From Corynebacterium sp. NML98-0116 (GTDB lineage: Bacteria; Actinomycetota; Actinomycetes; Mycobacteriales; Mycobacteriaceae): DNA of 64,000 nt. Position numbers and translations under genes: made by a program. The notes under the pieces were generated by a model, which saw only the letters and a list, made by a program, of their open reading frames with translations, had not been told where the DNA came from and searched no databases. The stretch's first letter is position 1, and every line of letters begins with the position of its first letter. The stretch is taken from positions 1,882,875-1,946,874 of the forward strand of contig NZ_CP017639.1 in assembly GCF_001767255.1 (NCBI RefSeq), in the 5' to 3' direction. Shown piece after piece: positions 1-9,005 of the stretch.

Positions 1-2848
1 GCATGAACGCCCCTTCTTCGGTAATGCCGCGGCCCGGCAGCGCGGGAAGTTTCGCCTGCACCTTCCTATCAATCACCGAGTCCATCGGTTCAGTAAGATG
101 CAGCTCAATCCTCGTGCCAATCACGTCGCGGACGTTCGCGCGGATCGCGTTCCAACGCTGCGTAGTCGCAACCAGGTGAATGCCCACAGCCGGGCCTTCC
201 GCAGCAAGACGAGTCAGCGGTTCACGCAAGTCTTCCGTCTTCGCATCCGGTGCGAGCAACGTGTGCCAGCCGTCCACAATCAACACGGTGTGGCGCTTCG
301 TGCGCCGCTGCGGGTCGTCGAGCATCTCGACCAGCTCGTCGACGACGCGGCGCACGCGCTCCTCGTCCGTGCGCTGCGCAACACCCGCCACATGCGGTAG
401 TTCGGCGAGATCGCTGAAGTCGCCGGAGCCGGCGTCGATAATGTAGAAGCACAGCTCATCCGTGGTGTGCCGCAACGCGAGCGACGCCACCATCGTGCGC
501 ACCGCCATCGACTTGCCTGTCTGCGGCCCGCCCGCGAGCGCCACGTGACCACCCGCGACCGACAAGTCCAGCACGAGCGGAACCTGGCGCTGCTTGATCG
601 GTTCGTCAATCACCCCGATGATCGCCTGCAGCTTCGGCAGCGTCTCGCTGCCACCGTAGACCTGCGAAAGCTCAATCTGTGCAGGCAGCGGCGGCAGCCA
701 CACCTGGTGCGCCCGCATGCTCAGTGCATCCGCCACCTCCCTCGACTTCTCGACGACCGCCGCCAGCAACGTCGTGGTTACATCAGTATCGACGCCGGCA
801 CTCTCCTTCGCGTCCTCCACCGGCGGGGGCTCCCACCCGTGGAACAGGCGAACCTCCGCGGCCGCCTCGCGCCTGGTCACGCCGCGGGCGCGCTCCAGCG
901 GCCCCGACACGTACGCCGCGCGGAAACGCTCCAAGTCGCCTGAGCCCGTGGACAAGAAGCCTGCGCCGGGCTCGCTGGGTAGCTCGTAGGCGTCCGGCAC
1001 GCCGAGCACCTGACGCGACTCAGCCGCGGAGAAAGTCTTGAGGCCAATACGGTAGGAAAGGTGCGAGTCCAGCCCGCGCAGCTTGCCCTCCTCCAGCCGC
1101 TGCGAGGCGAGCAGCAGGTGCACGCCCAACGAGCGGCCCAGGCGGCCAACCGCGACGAAGAGGTCAGCGAAATGCGGGTGCTGGGCCAGCAGCTCCGAGA
1201 ACTCGTCGAGGATGATCACTAGCGCCGGCAGCGGGGCGAGGTCCTCGCCCGCGAGCCTGGCCGCGGTGTAGTCGGTGATATTGGCGTAGTTCCCCGCCTT
1301 GCGCAGTAGCTCCTGACGTCGGTTCATCTCACCGGAGATGGCGTCGTACATGCGCTCAACCAGGATGGATTCGTCCTCCAGGTTGGTAATGACCGCCGAG
1401 GTGTGAGGCAAGGACTCGCAGCCGAGGAAGGTTGCGCCGCCTTTGAAGTCCACGAGCACGAGGTTGAGTTCCTCCGGCGAGTGCGTCGCGGCGAGCGCCA
1501 CAACGAGTGTTTTTAGGAGTTCCGATTTTCCGGACCCCGTCGCACCGATGCACAACCCGTGTGGGCCCATCCCGCCCTGGGCGGACTCCTTCAGGTCCAG
1601 GTAGAGCGCCTGGCCCTGGGCCGTTGATCCGATCGGGACCATGAGGCGCTGGCGGGTGCCTTCGCGTCCGGTCCACATGGTGTGCTCGTTGAGCTCGGCG
1701 ATGTCGTTGATGCCGAGCATCGGGAGCAGCTTGCCTCCGTGGGAGGCGCTTTCGGCGCTGAGCAGCTCGGGGCGGCGATAGAACGCCAGTTGGCGCGCGA
1801 TCAGCTCCGCCTCTGCGACACTAATCCTGTCGGGCCTGCCCAGAAACTCTAGGCCCATCCCGGTCAGCGCGTGGAGTTCGTCGTCGCAGACAAGGTGGAA
1901 CGCCTCCTCATCCACCAACCAGTCCGGGTCCGGGTGGATAACCAGCACGCACGCGTTCTCGCTGCTGGCGGCGCTAGTGCTGAAGGAGATCACGGAGGGG
2001 TGGGTGGTGGCGTCGAGAAGTATGACTTGGAACTCGGCCGCCTCCGGCGTGGCGGAGTGCGGCAGCCACTTCACCCACTCGAATTCGCTCGGTGCCTGGG
2101 CGGCGTCGATGCCGACGAGCTCCGGGCCGTGGAAAAACGCCAGCTGGGCAACGATCGAGCGCGCGACCTCCGCCGCACGCGGCCCCACCATCGTGATCAC
2201 GGGAAACGCATTGAGCGCCACCACGATCGGCATCTCTTGGATCGTGTTCACCGCGGCGACCGTCCTGCGCAGGCTCACTGCGCACACCGGGTCGAGGTCC
2301 TCGGGCGAGCCAGGGTCGTCGACCTCGATTGGGGTATGCAGTGCCACCGCGCCAACACCAATGCGCACCTGCAGCGCGTACGGCGAGGCGGCGTACTGTT
2401 CCCAGACACGCTCCGCAGGCACCGCCGTGAGCAGAGCGTTCGGCGCCGGGTGAAGGTATTCGGCGTGCTCGCGCTGGACCTCAGCGTTGCTGCGCGCCCG
2501 AAGCGCCAGCGCATCCAGGTGCCGCAGGTAGACCCGGCGCGTCTCGTCGATGTCGCCTTGGCGTTCCTGTGGCGAAAACATGGTGACCATGCCGAAGAGC
2601 ATCATGACCGGGAAGATGAGCATCATTGGGCTCACGGTGCGCCCGGACATCACCATCAGCGCCATCACAGCACCAATGGCAACCACCATGACCACCGGCA
2701 GCAGCACTTTCAGCAGCGGCATCGGCTGGTCCTTGTGCGCCTGCGGTACCGCTTCGGCGCGGAGTTGGCCGGTCGGCAGTGGTGGTGGCGGCGCGAGTGT
2801 GTGCGCCGTCGATGGTGTCACGACTGGTTCGTGGTCAAGACCTAGCAT
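1..2848 (-). CDS. eccC: Type VII secretion ATPase EccC (3' end outside window)
   Basis: Hexameric motor ATPase of the ESX/type VII secretion membrane complex; it recognises substrates and powers export. About 949 codons are visible and the frame stays open to base 1. Two membrane helices lie at about residues 45-90, followed by the EccC signature FSPQERQGDIDETRR. The first FtsK-like ATPase domain has a canonical Walker A, GATGSGKS, at about 435-442; a second, with GGPQTGKS, is at about 773-780. A third domain is expected beyond the edge. The ATG at 2846-2848 follows a GAGGGGG Shine-Dalgarno about 5 nt upstream. It is divergent from eccD. No frameshift was seen in the parts translated by hand. 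Confidence 0.93.
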   Translation of the reverse strand, partial: MLGLDHEPVVTPSTAHTLAPPPPLPTGQLRAEAVPQAHKDQPMPLLKVLLPVVMVVAIGAVMALMVMSGRTVSPMMLIFPVMMLFGMVTMFSPQERQGDIDETRRVYLRHLDALALRARSNAEVQREHAEYLHPAPNALLTAVPAERVWEQYAASPYALQVRIGVGAVALHTPIEVDDPGSPEDLDPVCAVSLRRTVAAVNTIQEMPIVVALNAFPVITMVGPRAAEVARSIVAQLAFFHGPELVGIDAAQAPSEFEWVKWLPHSATPEAAEFQVILLDATTHPSVISFSTSAASSENACVLVIHPDPDWLVDEEAFHLVCDDELHALTGMGLEFLGRPDRISVAEAELIARQLAFYRRPELLSAESASHGGKLLPMLGINDIAELNEHTMWTGREGTRQRLMVPIGSTAQGQALYLDLKESAQGGMGPHGLCIGATGSGKSELLKTLVVALAATHSPEELNLVLVDFKGGATFLGCESLPHTSAVITNLEDESILVERMYDAISGEMNRRQELLRKAGNYANITDYTAARLAGEDLAPLPALVIILDEFSELLAQHPHFADLFVAVGRLGRSLGVHLLLASQRLEEGKLRGLDSHLSYRIGLKTFSAAESRQVLGVPDAYELPSEPGAGFLSTGSGDLERFRAAYVSGPLERARGVTRREAAAEVRLFHGWEPPPVEDAKESAGVDTDVTTTLLAAVVEKSREVADALSMRAHQVWLPPLPAQIELSQVYGGSETLPKLQAIIGVIDEPIKQRQVPLVLDLSVAGGHVALAGGPQTGKSMAVRTMVASLALRHTTDELCFYIIDAGSGDFSDLAELPHVAGVAQRTDEERVRRVVDELVEMLDDPQRRTKRHTVLIVDGWHTLLAPDAKTEDLREPLTRLAAEGPAVGIHLVATTQRWNAIRANVRDVIGTRIELHLTEPMDSVIDRKVQAKLPALPGRGITEEGAFM

Positions 2849-2985
2849 GCATTCCCCCTCATGCATTTCCCCGGTTGCGCATTCCCCCTCGCGCAACGTC
2901 TGCATGCATTCTAGGCGATGGTGCGCTACATTGTTCAAGTTAAGCGCCAAGTCGCGCATTTGTTTGTTTTCCGGGGGGATTCATC
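2849..2985. promoter_or_regulatory. Divergent eccC/eccD promoter region with G-tract repeats
   Basis: 137 bp separate the two start codons. On the minus strand a plausible promoter for eccC is TTGAAC (2933-2938), a 19-nt spacer and TAGAAT (2908-2913). The leader between it and eccC carries an exact 12-nt direct repeat (2849-2860 and 2879-2890; minus-strand GAGGGGGAATGC) and an inverted repeat GTTGCGC-N10-GCGCAAC (2874-2897). On the plus strand, CCGGGGGG is the likely ribosome binding site of eccD. The promoter assignment is inference; the repeats are seen directly. Confidence 0.45.
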
Positions 2986-4311
2986 GTGGCAGTTTCTGCA
3001 ACGCATCACATCGTGCACGTCACCATTCGTATCGACGTCGCTTCGCTTCATCGCGATATCGATCTCAGTTTGCCGACGTCCTCGTCGCTCTACGAACTGA
3101 TACCCGAGATCGCGCGCTTCGTGGAACTGCCGCAGCTGCACCGCCCTTGGGAGTTCACCAACGTAGCTGGCATCCCGCTCGATGGGCATGCGCCGTTGTA
3201 CCAGCTCAAGATGCGAAACGGCGCGACGGCGGTGATGCGCCCACAGGAGCAGGCGGCACCGCCCGTGATCCGCGACGCGGCCCATTCCCTGAGTGCGGCC
3301 GCGGCCTCTGCCCGCGACGTGCGTGGCCTGCACATAGGCGCAACAATGTTGGGGCTGCTGTGCATTGCAGCGGTGGCTGGCACGGTCGGCGGAGTGGCGT
3401 TCGGCGCGGGCCTGGCGGCTGCAGCGGCGCTGGTGCTGTCGCTCGCGGCGCGAAGCAGCGCGGTTTACGTGGCGTTTCTGTGCACGGCCCCATTCGCAGT
3501 CGGCACCTGGGTGGCTGGGCCTCCGGCTACATGGGACGGGTCGAGCGATACGGCAATCGGGATGCTAGCCGCCGCGATCACCGCCGTGTCCTGCGTAGTC
3601 ATCGGCGCGATGCTCAGACTGTGCGGTGCGGCCGTCGCGACCTTCGCGGCGGTGTGCGCGCTGCTCCTTGCCGCGGCCTCGCTCGGTGCGTGGTTGCCAC
3701 AGCACCACGCGGGGGCGGCGGTGGTCGTGCTGCTCGGGTTGCTGCTGGTCATGCTCACGCCCCATATCGCCACGGCCGCCGCGGGCTTGAAGGTGCCACG
3801 CATCCCCACCGCTGGCGAGGAATTTGATCGCTCGGATGTGTACCAGCATGACGTCGATACACGCAGCCTCACCGCGCTGACCGTATCTGCCGCGATTGCA
3901 TGTGCCGTGACCACCTGCTGCTTACCAGCGCTCTACGGCATTGCCACGATGGACGCCGCACTGGGCTGGCGCGTCGCACTCGCCGGTTGCATGGCTGGCG
4001 CGCTACTCATCCACGCGGTGCGCCACCACTACCCCACCCCGCGAATAGCACTGACGGCGCTGGCCCTCGGCGCGCTCGGTGCTGTGGTGCTCGCCACCGT
4101 ATACGAGCCAAGCCCGCACCCAGCGTTCCTCGTGGCCGCAGGCTGCATCGCCATTGTGTGCGCTACCGCCGTCATCTGGTCGCGCCGCGTGCCTGACCTC
4201 GAGCCAACCACGGTGGTGTGGTTCGAGCGCGCCGAAGCCGCCGCCATCATCGCAGTCATCCCGCTCGCGGTGCACCTCACCGGGCTGTTCGACCTCATCC
4301 GGGGGCTCTAA
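2986..4311 (+). CDS. eccD: Type VII secretion membrane protein EccD
   Basis: Predicted pore-scaffold subunit of the ESX membrane complex, 441 aa. Residues about 8-87 look like the YukD ubiquitin-like cytosolic domain (start MAVSATHHIVHVTIRIDV). From about residue 117 the protein is a run of roughly eleven hydrophobic helices, the EccD architecture; it is a little shorter than mycobacterial EccD. The GTG start at 2986 is supported by GGGGGG 8 nt upstream. mycP follows after 4 nt, so the two are probably co-transcribed. EccE and Esx substrates are not in view and may lie left of the window. Confidence 0.88.
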   Translation: MAVSATHHIVHVTIRIDVASLHRDIDLSLPTSSSLYELIPEIARFVELPQLHRPWEFTNVAGIPLDGHAPLYQLKMRNGATAVMRPQEQAAPPVIRDAAHSLSAAAASARDVRGLHIGATMLGLLCIAAVAGTVGGVAFGAGLAAAAALVLSLAARSSAVYVAFLCTAPFAVGTWVAGPPATWDGSSDTAIGMLAAAITAVSCVVIGAMLRLCGAAVATFAAVCALLLAAASLGAWLPQHHAGAAVVVLLGLLLVMLTPHIATAAAGLKVPRIPTAGEEFDRSDVYQHDVDTRSLTALTVSAAIACAVTTCCLPALYGIATMDAALGWRVALAGCMAGALLIHAVRHHYPTPRIALTALALGALGAVVLATVYEPSPHPAFLVAAGCIAIVCATAVIWSRRVPDLEPTTVVWFERAEAAAIIAVIPLAVHLTGLFDLIRGL

Positions 4312-4315
4312 GCCC

Positions 4316-5509
4316 ATGCGCACCACTGCTTCTCGACGCCTCTTCGTCACCCTCTGCGTCCCGCTCGCCGTTGGAACGACGCTGCCAATCTCGATCCCGG
4401 CCCCACCGGCGCAGGCCCAGGACTACGCCTGTGCCCGCCCTGCGCACCTGCAACTAGACCGAAACACGCCACCGGAGCTTGACCCATCCGTCGCCGCGTC
4501 CCGCAGCCACGCGAGTGGACGCGGGGTGCGCGTCGCCGTCATCGACACCGGCATCGCGCGGCACCCGCAACTGCCGCCGGTCACACCCGGCCGGGACTTC
4601 GTCACACCCGACGACCCCGATCCATTCTTCGACTGCGACAGCCACGGCACCGTCGTCGCCGGTATCATCGCCAGCCGCGACCTCGGCATCGCGCCCGCAG
4701 CGCACCTCATCTCAATCCGGCAAACCTCCGCGCACTACCGCGAAGAGCAGACCGCGGGATCACTCGCCACCCTCACTGACGCCATCAACAACGCCGTCGA
4801 CGAACGCGCACGCGTCATCAACATCTCAATCGTCTCCTGCATGCCGCCTTACCTCGCCGCAAGCCTGGACACCCGCGAGCTGGAGGCCGCGCTCCACCGC
4901 GCCGAAACCTCCGGTGCCGTCGTCGTGGCCGCCGCCGGCAACGCCACCAACGAATGCGCCCACGGCTTCGCCGTCTTCCCCGCGCACATGCCCACGGTCC
5001 TTGCCGTCGGCGCACGCGAGGACGCCCACACTGTCGCCGACTACTCCATCGCATCCCCAAAGCCGCCGCTCTCCGCCCGCGGCACCACACCCGTGGTCCT
5101 CGCGTCCGACGGCGCAGGGTTCGCCACCGGCATCACCGGCGAGCTCCAACCCGACGGCACACCAACCGTGCAGCCCTACGTGGGCACCAGCTTCGCCGCA
5201 CCCGTCGTCAGTGGCGCCATCGCCCTCCTCCTCGAGCGCTATCCACACCTCTCACCGCAACAAGTGCGTGAGATCGTCTACGCCGCCGCGGAACCCAACG
5301 GCGGGGCGCTGCGCCCAGAAGACATCGTCACGCAACTCCCACCCACGCCACCGCGCGAGGCAACCGTCACCACCATCGACGCACCGTTGCCCACCGCATC
5401 CCTTGCGGTCCGGCGCGCCGGACTGGCGCTCGGTGGGCTCTTGGCATGCATCGCGCTGACGATCGTGGCGCGCTCCCTCCGTGGGGGCCGCGGACGCCGC
5501 GGGCTCTAA
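4316..5509 (+). CDS. mycP: Mycosin: membrane-anchored subtilisin-like protease of type VII secretion
   Basis: 397-aa S8-family serine protease with an N-terminal signal peptide (cleavage near APPAQAQ, about residue 35) and a C-terminal membrane helix (about 366-386) followed by a basic tail, the mycosin topology. The catalytic triad is intact: Asp77 in VAVIDTG, His110 in DSHGTVVAG, Ser292 in GTSFAAPVVSG, with oxyanion Asn209 in AAAGN. The ATG at 4316 is chosen because it lies 4 nt after the eccD stop and gives a proper signal peptide; longer in-frame extensions run into eccD. Mycosins are needed for ESX function and complex stability in mycobacteria. It converges on eccB with a 4-bp stop overlap. 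Confidence 0.92.
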   Translation: MRTTASRRLFVTLCVPLAVGTTLPISIPAPPAQAQDYACARPAHLQLDRNTPPELDPSVAASRSHASGRGVRVAVIDTGIARHPQLPPVTPGRDFVTPDDPDPFFDCDSHGTVVAGIIASRDLGIAPAAHLISIRQTSAHYREEQTAGSLATLTDAINNAVDERARVINISIVSCMPPYLAASLDTRELEAALHRAETSGAVVVAAAGNATNECAHGFAVFPAHMPTVLAVGAREDAHTVADYSIASPKPPLSARGTTPVVLASDGAGFATGITGELQPDGTPTVQPYVGTSFAAPVVSGAIALLLERYPHLSPQQVREIVYAAAEPNGGALRPEDIVTQLPPTPPREATVTTIDAPLPTASLAVRRAGLALGGLLACIALTIVARSLRGGRGRRGL

Positions 5510-6759
5510 GACGCCACCGGTTTCAGCGCCACCGACCGCTCGAGCGGAGCTCCACTCGGCAGCAGCGCAACGATCTGCCACGGCGCTTCCTCGGTGTGGC
5601 GCACGCCGATCAGCTCCAGCGTGTCCCGCCCGGCGACCTCGTGGCGGGAGCCCTCCGGCGACACCACGAGCAGGCCTTGCCCTGTATCCACGCCGACGGC
5701 ACCCTCGCGCAGTCCCGCGAAGTGGGTCGCGGTGCCCGTCCCCGCCAGCGCAATCGCTCCTTCGAGCACGCCACCGGCGTCCTTCGGCCAGGTGGCTGCG
5801 CCACGTTTGTCGTTCACGCACACCGTATCCTGTGTGGGTTGCACCCAGCGCGGAGCCTCGTGCGGGATGCGCAGGTCCAGTGGCGGCTGCGCGTCCGGGT
5901 AATGCGCGATGTCTGCGCGGTTGACGTCGCGGGAGGCGGCGCCGGCGTCGAGAAGCACTTGGGCGGCCGTGTCAGAGACTTGCTGCACACCGCCGTGCTC
6001 CGTGAGCACCCAGGTAGTCTCCGGGGTGCGCAGTACCTCTGGGAGGCGCGGCGGCAGCGTGAACGCTGGTCCCTCGCGCAGGGCGCCGAGCATCGCGTTC
6101 GGCGGCGACCAGCGCGGCGTCGTGCCGTCGATGCCTAGGGCGCGACGCATGATGCGCCCCTCCGGCGTGGTGGATGGCGGCAGCTGCCTACGGCCGTGCG
6201 CGTCGACGACCCACTCACGGTGATCCGCCACCGCCAGCACCGCCGTACCCCTCGGTAGCGGCGCAGGCGCCTGACCCGCGACCACCGTGACCTTGCCCTC
6301 GGTGTGGCACGCGGACCAGGCATGCGCCTCCGTGGCCTCAGGGGCAAACATCCCAGGAGCCGCGACGATGCCCACTGGCAGGCCGCGCGGCACCGTGGCC
6401 AAGTAGTCCCCACCGGCGCGGGCAGGCTCGGCGGCCTCCCCGGCGATGAGGCGAGCGGAAGTCAAGTTCGTCACAGGGTGCAAGGTGCCGTCGACACGCA
6501 CGAACAGGCCGCCGTCAGTAGCTCGCACGATCGGGGCTTCGCCGGGGTGCGGGTTCGGGCTCATCCAGGCGAATAGCCCCATCACCGCGGCGATCAGCAC
6601 CACCCCGACCGCCCCGAAGATCCCCGCGCGGCGCCGCGCCGCCAGCGGGTCATGGATCATCCGGATGTCGCCGTAGATCAGGCCGTGCTCCACACGGCGC
6701 TGCATGAACCTGTGCCCCGACACCTGCGGTCGCGTTGTTGGCAACAATCGCTGCGACAT
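5506..6759 (-). CDS. eccB: Type VII secretion protein EccB
   Basis: 417-aa core subunit of the ESX membrane complex. The short cytosolic N-terminus MSQRLLPTTRPQVSGHRF, one transmembrane helix at about 45-66 and a large extracytoplasmic C-terminal domain match the EccB family; the protein is shorter than mycobacterial EccB. The ATG at 6759 lies just after two G-tracts (GTATACCCCCGAT at 6760-6772 and GTATCCCCCGAT at 6776-6787 on the plus strand), of which the nearer is the likely ribosome binding site. It lies 49 nt downstream of the 712-aa membrane protein gene. It is on the opposite strand to eccD-mycP, so the locus is at least three transcription units. Confidence 0.9.
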   Translation of the reverse strand: MSQRLLPTTRPQVSGHRFMQRRVEHGLIYGDIRMIHDPLAARRRAGIFGAVGVVLIAAVMGLFAWMSPNPHPGEAPIVRATDGGLFVRVDGTLHPVTNLTSARLIAGEAAEPARAGGDYLATVPRGLPVGIVAAPGMFAPEATEAHAWSACHTEGKVTVVAGQAPAPLPRGTAVLAVADHREWVVDAHGRRQLPPSTTPEGRIMRRALGIDGTTPRWSPPNAMLGALREGPAFTLPPRLPEVLRTPETTWVLTEHGGVQQVSDTAAQVLLDAGAASRDVNRADIAHYPDAQPPLDLRIPHEAPRWVQPTQDTVCVNDKRGAATWPKDAGGVLEGAIALAGTGTATHFAGLREGAVGVDTGQGLLVVSPEGSRHEVAGRDTLELIGVRHTEEAPWQIVALLPSGAPLERSVALKPVAS

Positions 6760-6808
6760 GTATACCCCCGATGTTGTATCCCCCGATAACCAATAACGCT
6801 GCCTTACA

Positions 6809-8947
6809 CTACCAAAGCTCCAGCGGTTCCGAGCCGTGCTTGACGGCGTCGTGCTGCATCTCCGCGAGCTCGGCGCGCGTAAACGCCTCGTTCACCGCGA
6901 AGATCACCGTGTCGCCCTTCACGTACACGGGGGTCAGCGAGCTATTGGCCGTGGCATTGTTCAAATTCACGCGCGGCGGCTGCTGCGCCCAGAACGACGG
7001 CGGCGATGCGATGTAAAACTTGATGTTCAGCCGTTCAACGGCCCGGTCCACGGCGTTCTTCGCCGTCGCGTCGCCGAGCACGCCACGCCCGAGCATCTCT
7101 ACGTCGAACAGCGCAGTTGCGGTGTCGTCGCCTCGTGTCTTCGCCGGCCACAGGTAGTGCCGTGAGAGCGTCGGCACGCCGTTGTAGGCGTAGATCCACG
7201 AATGCCCGTCCGCGGGCTCGCCATAGGTCACGCCTTCCCACGCCGCAGGCTGCGTCGCGAGCCAGTCGAACGCAGCCAGGTCGTCATCGTTGACCATTCG
7301 ACCGCCAACGCGCGGAGCGGTGTAAATGCCCTCCGCCGATTGAGCTGCATTCGCGTGCACGGCGGTCGCAGTACTCGCAGCCACCACGAGGGACACGAGC
7401 ACCGCCCCAATTGTCGACGCCCCCTTCGCCACCGCCGTACCCTCACGCGCGGCAACCGGCGCCAACGTCAGCATCCGAATCATCACCGAGGCCCCTATGG
7501 CCGCAGCGACGATGACGCACATCACCACCGGCAACACCAGGCGGTGCGCCGTGTTGTAGTGCAGCCCCGAAACCAGCGAAGGCACCACGTCCAGCACCGG
7601 CGGAAGCGGTGCGGTTGCCTGCACCACCGTCGCAAGTGACAGGACGTAGAACGCCACCGGCCACACCTGGCGACGCCACGCCACAAGCGCCACCGCCCCC
7701 ACGAGCGCGAGCCACAGCAGCACAGTCGGGTTGTAGTTCGGGAAGTACTCAGTGACGTGGCGCGTATCCATCGTGATCGCGAGCGCCCACGGATTTGGCG
7801 CCGTGCCATCCTCCGGAGTAGACCACCCCGCGACCTCCTGCGCCTGCTCGGAACCAGCAAACATCTGTGGCAGGAACAGCACCGCACCGGCAAGCGCCGG
7901 GGCCGCTAACCAGACAGTGTCCACGAGGCGTGAACGGACGGGACGAAGAAGCGTCGAAAAGCACCAAGCGAAGGCCACCGCCAGCGCAATCGTGGTCACC
8001 GGCGACGGGTGCACCGCCACCACCCCGAAGAACCCGATGGCCGCCGCAAACGCCGAGTTGTGATGCCGTGGCACCTCCAGGAACTGCCAAATCACAATGC
8101 CCGTGAGCGCAACTGCCATCATGTACGGCCACATGCCAACAAAATCCGACACCCACATCAGCTGCGGCGCACCGTACACCAGCAGCGGCGCGAACCCCGC
8201 CGCGATCTGCGCCGTCAGCCCCCGCGACCGCAGAAACGCAAACACCAGGCACGCCACGGACACGCAAGCCGCCACCGATGGCACGATCGCCTGCGCCACA
8301 TTCAGCGCGGGGATCGGCGCCATCCCAGCGGTCTTGGCAAACAACGCAACCCCCGCGTGGTACCCCGAGGGATACAACAGCGAACTGTGCGTCTCCTGGT
8401 ACATCAGCTCCCCCATGCGCGTTGGCGACGCAATCCCCTCATCCATGATGAAGCGCACAGTATTGGCGTGCCACTGGGAATCCCAACCCTGCACGATATT
8501 GGCCAAACCCAGCGGAGTTCCCTGCAGCCACCGCAGCTTGTCACTGATCAGCATCGCCGACCCCGCAATCACACCAAGCAGCGGCAGCACCCAGACGGGG
8601 TCAACCACGCTTCCTTCGCGCCGCTCCTGCGGAGTCCCCGGCAGCAGCGCCCGACGCCACGACAGTTGCCCAGTGCCAGTCCAGCGCTCGCGGGCTCGGC
8701 GCGCAAACACGTAGCGCCACCCCGCAGCACACAACATCACAAACACCACGCTCACAGAGAACGTCCACGGCGAAAATCTCGCCGACGTCAGGCCCCAAGA
8801 CCAGGCGCTGAAGCCAATAATGCCGAAGCTCACGGGTATCGACGCCACCACCGACGCCGGCACACGCATGCCGGAGATGACGTTGACCAGGAATCCTGGC
8901 AGCACAAACACAAGTACCGCTGCTATGAACATCCCGGCAGTGACCAC
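6809..8947 (-). CDS. Large multi-pass membrane protein (DUF6541-like)
   Basis: 712-aa integral membrane protein with an N-terminal helix (MVTAGMFIAAVLVFVLPGF), about a dozen further hydrophobic helices and a C-terminal soluble region of about 170 residues (around 540-712) rich in W, Y and D. The layout resembles the actinobacterial DUF6541 proteins, whose shape recalls GT-C membrane glycosyltransferases; that link is inference. No catalytic motif was pinned down. The GTG start at 8947 is preceded by GAAGGAG at 5-nt spacing. It sits between truA and eccB on the same strand, so a cell-envelope role connected with the nearby secretion locus is possible but unproven. Confidence 0.7.
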   Translation of the reverse strand: MVTAGMFIAAVLVFVLPGFLVNVISGMRVPASVVASIPVSFGIIGFSAWSWGLTSARFSPWTFSVSVVFVMLCAAGWRYVFARRARERWTGTGQLSWRRALLPGTPQERREGSVVDPVWVLPLLGVIAGSAMLISDKLRWLQGTPLGLANIVQGWDSQWHANTVRFIMDEGIASPTRMGELMYQETHSSLLYPSGYHAGVALFAKTAGMAPIPALNVAQAIVPSVAACVSVACLVFAFLRSRGLTAQIAAGFAPLLVYGAPQLMWVSDFVGMWPYMMAVALTGIVIWQFLEVPRHHNSAFAAAIGFFGVVAVHPSPVTTIALAVAFAWCFSTLLRPVRSRLVDTVWLAAPALAGAVLFLPQMFAGSEQAQEVAGWSTPEDGTAPNPWALAITMDTRHVTEYFPNYNPTVLLWLALVGAVALVAWRRQVWPVAFYVLSLATVVQATAPLPPVLDVVPSLVSGLHYNTAHRLVLPVVMCVIVAAAIGASVMIRMLTLAPVAAREGTAVAKGASTIGAVLVSLVVAASTATAVHANAAQSAEGIYTAPRVGGRMVNDDDLAAFDWLATQPAAWEGVTYGEPADGHSWIYAYNGVPTLSRHYLWPAKTRGDDTATALFDVEMLGRGVLGDATAKNAVDRAVERLNIKFYIASPPSFWAQQPPRVNLNNATANSSLTPVYVKGDTVIFAVNEAFTRAELAEMQHDAVKHGSEPLELW

Positions 8948-9005
8948 GCGTACTCCTTCGAGACCTAAGACGTTGAGACTGGTGAAATCTTATCGCTTTG
9001 CGCTC

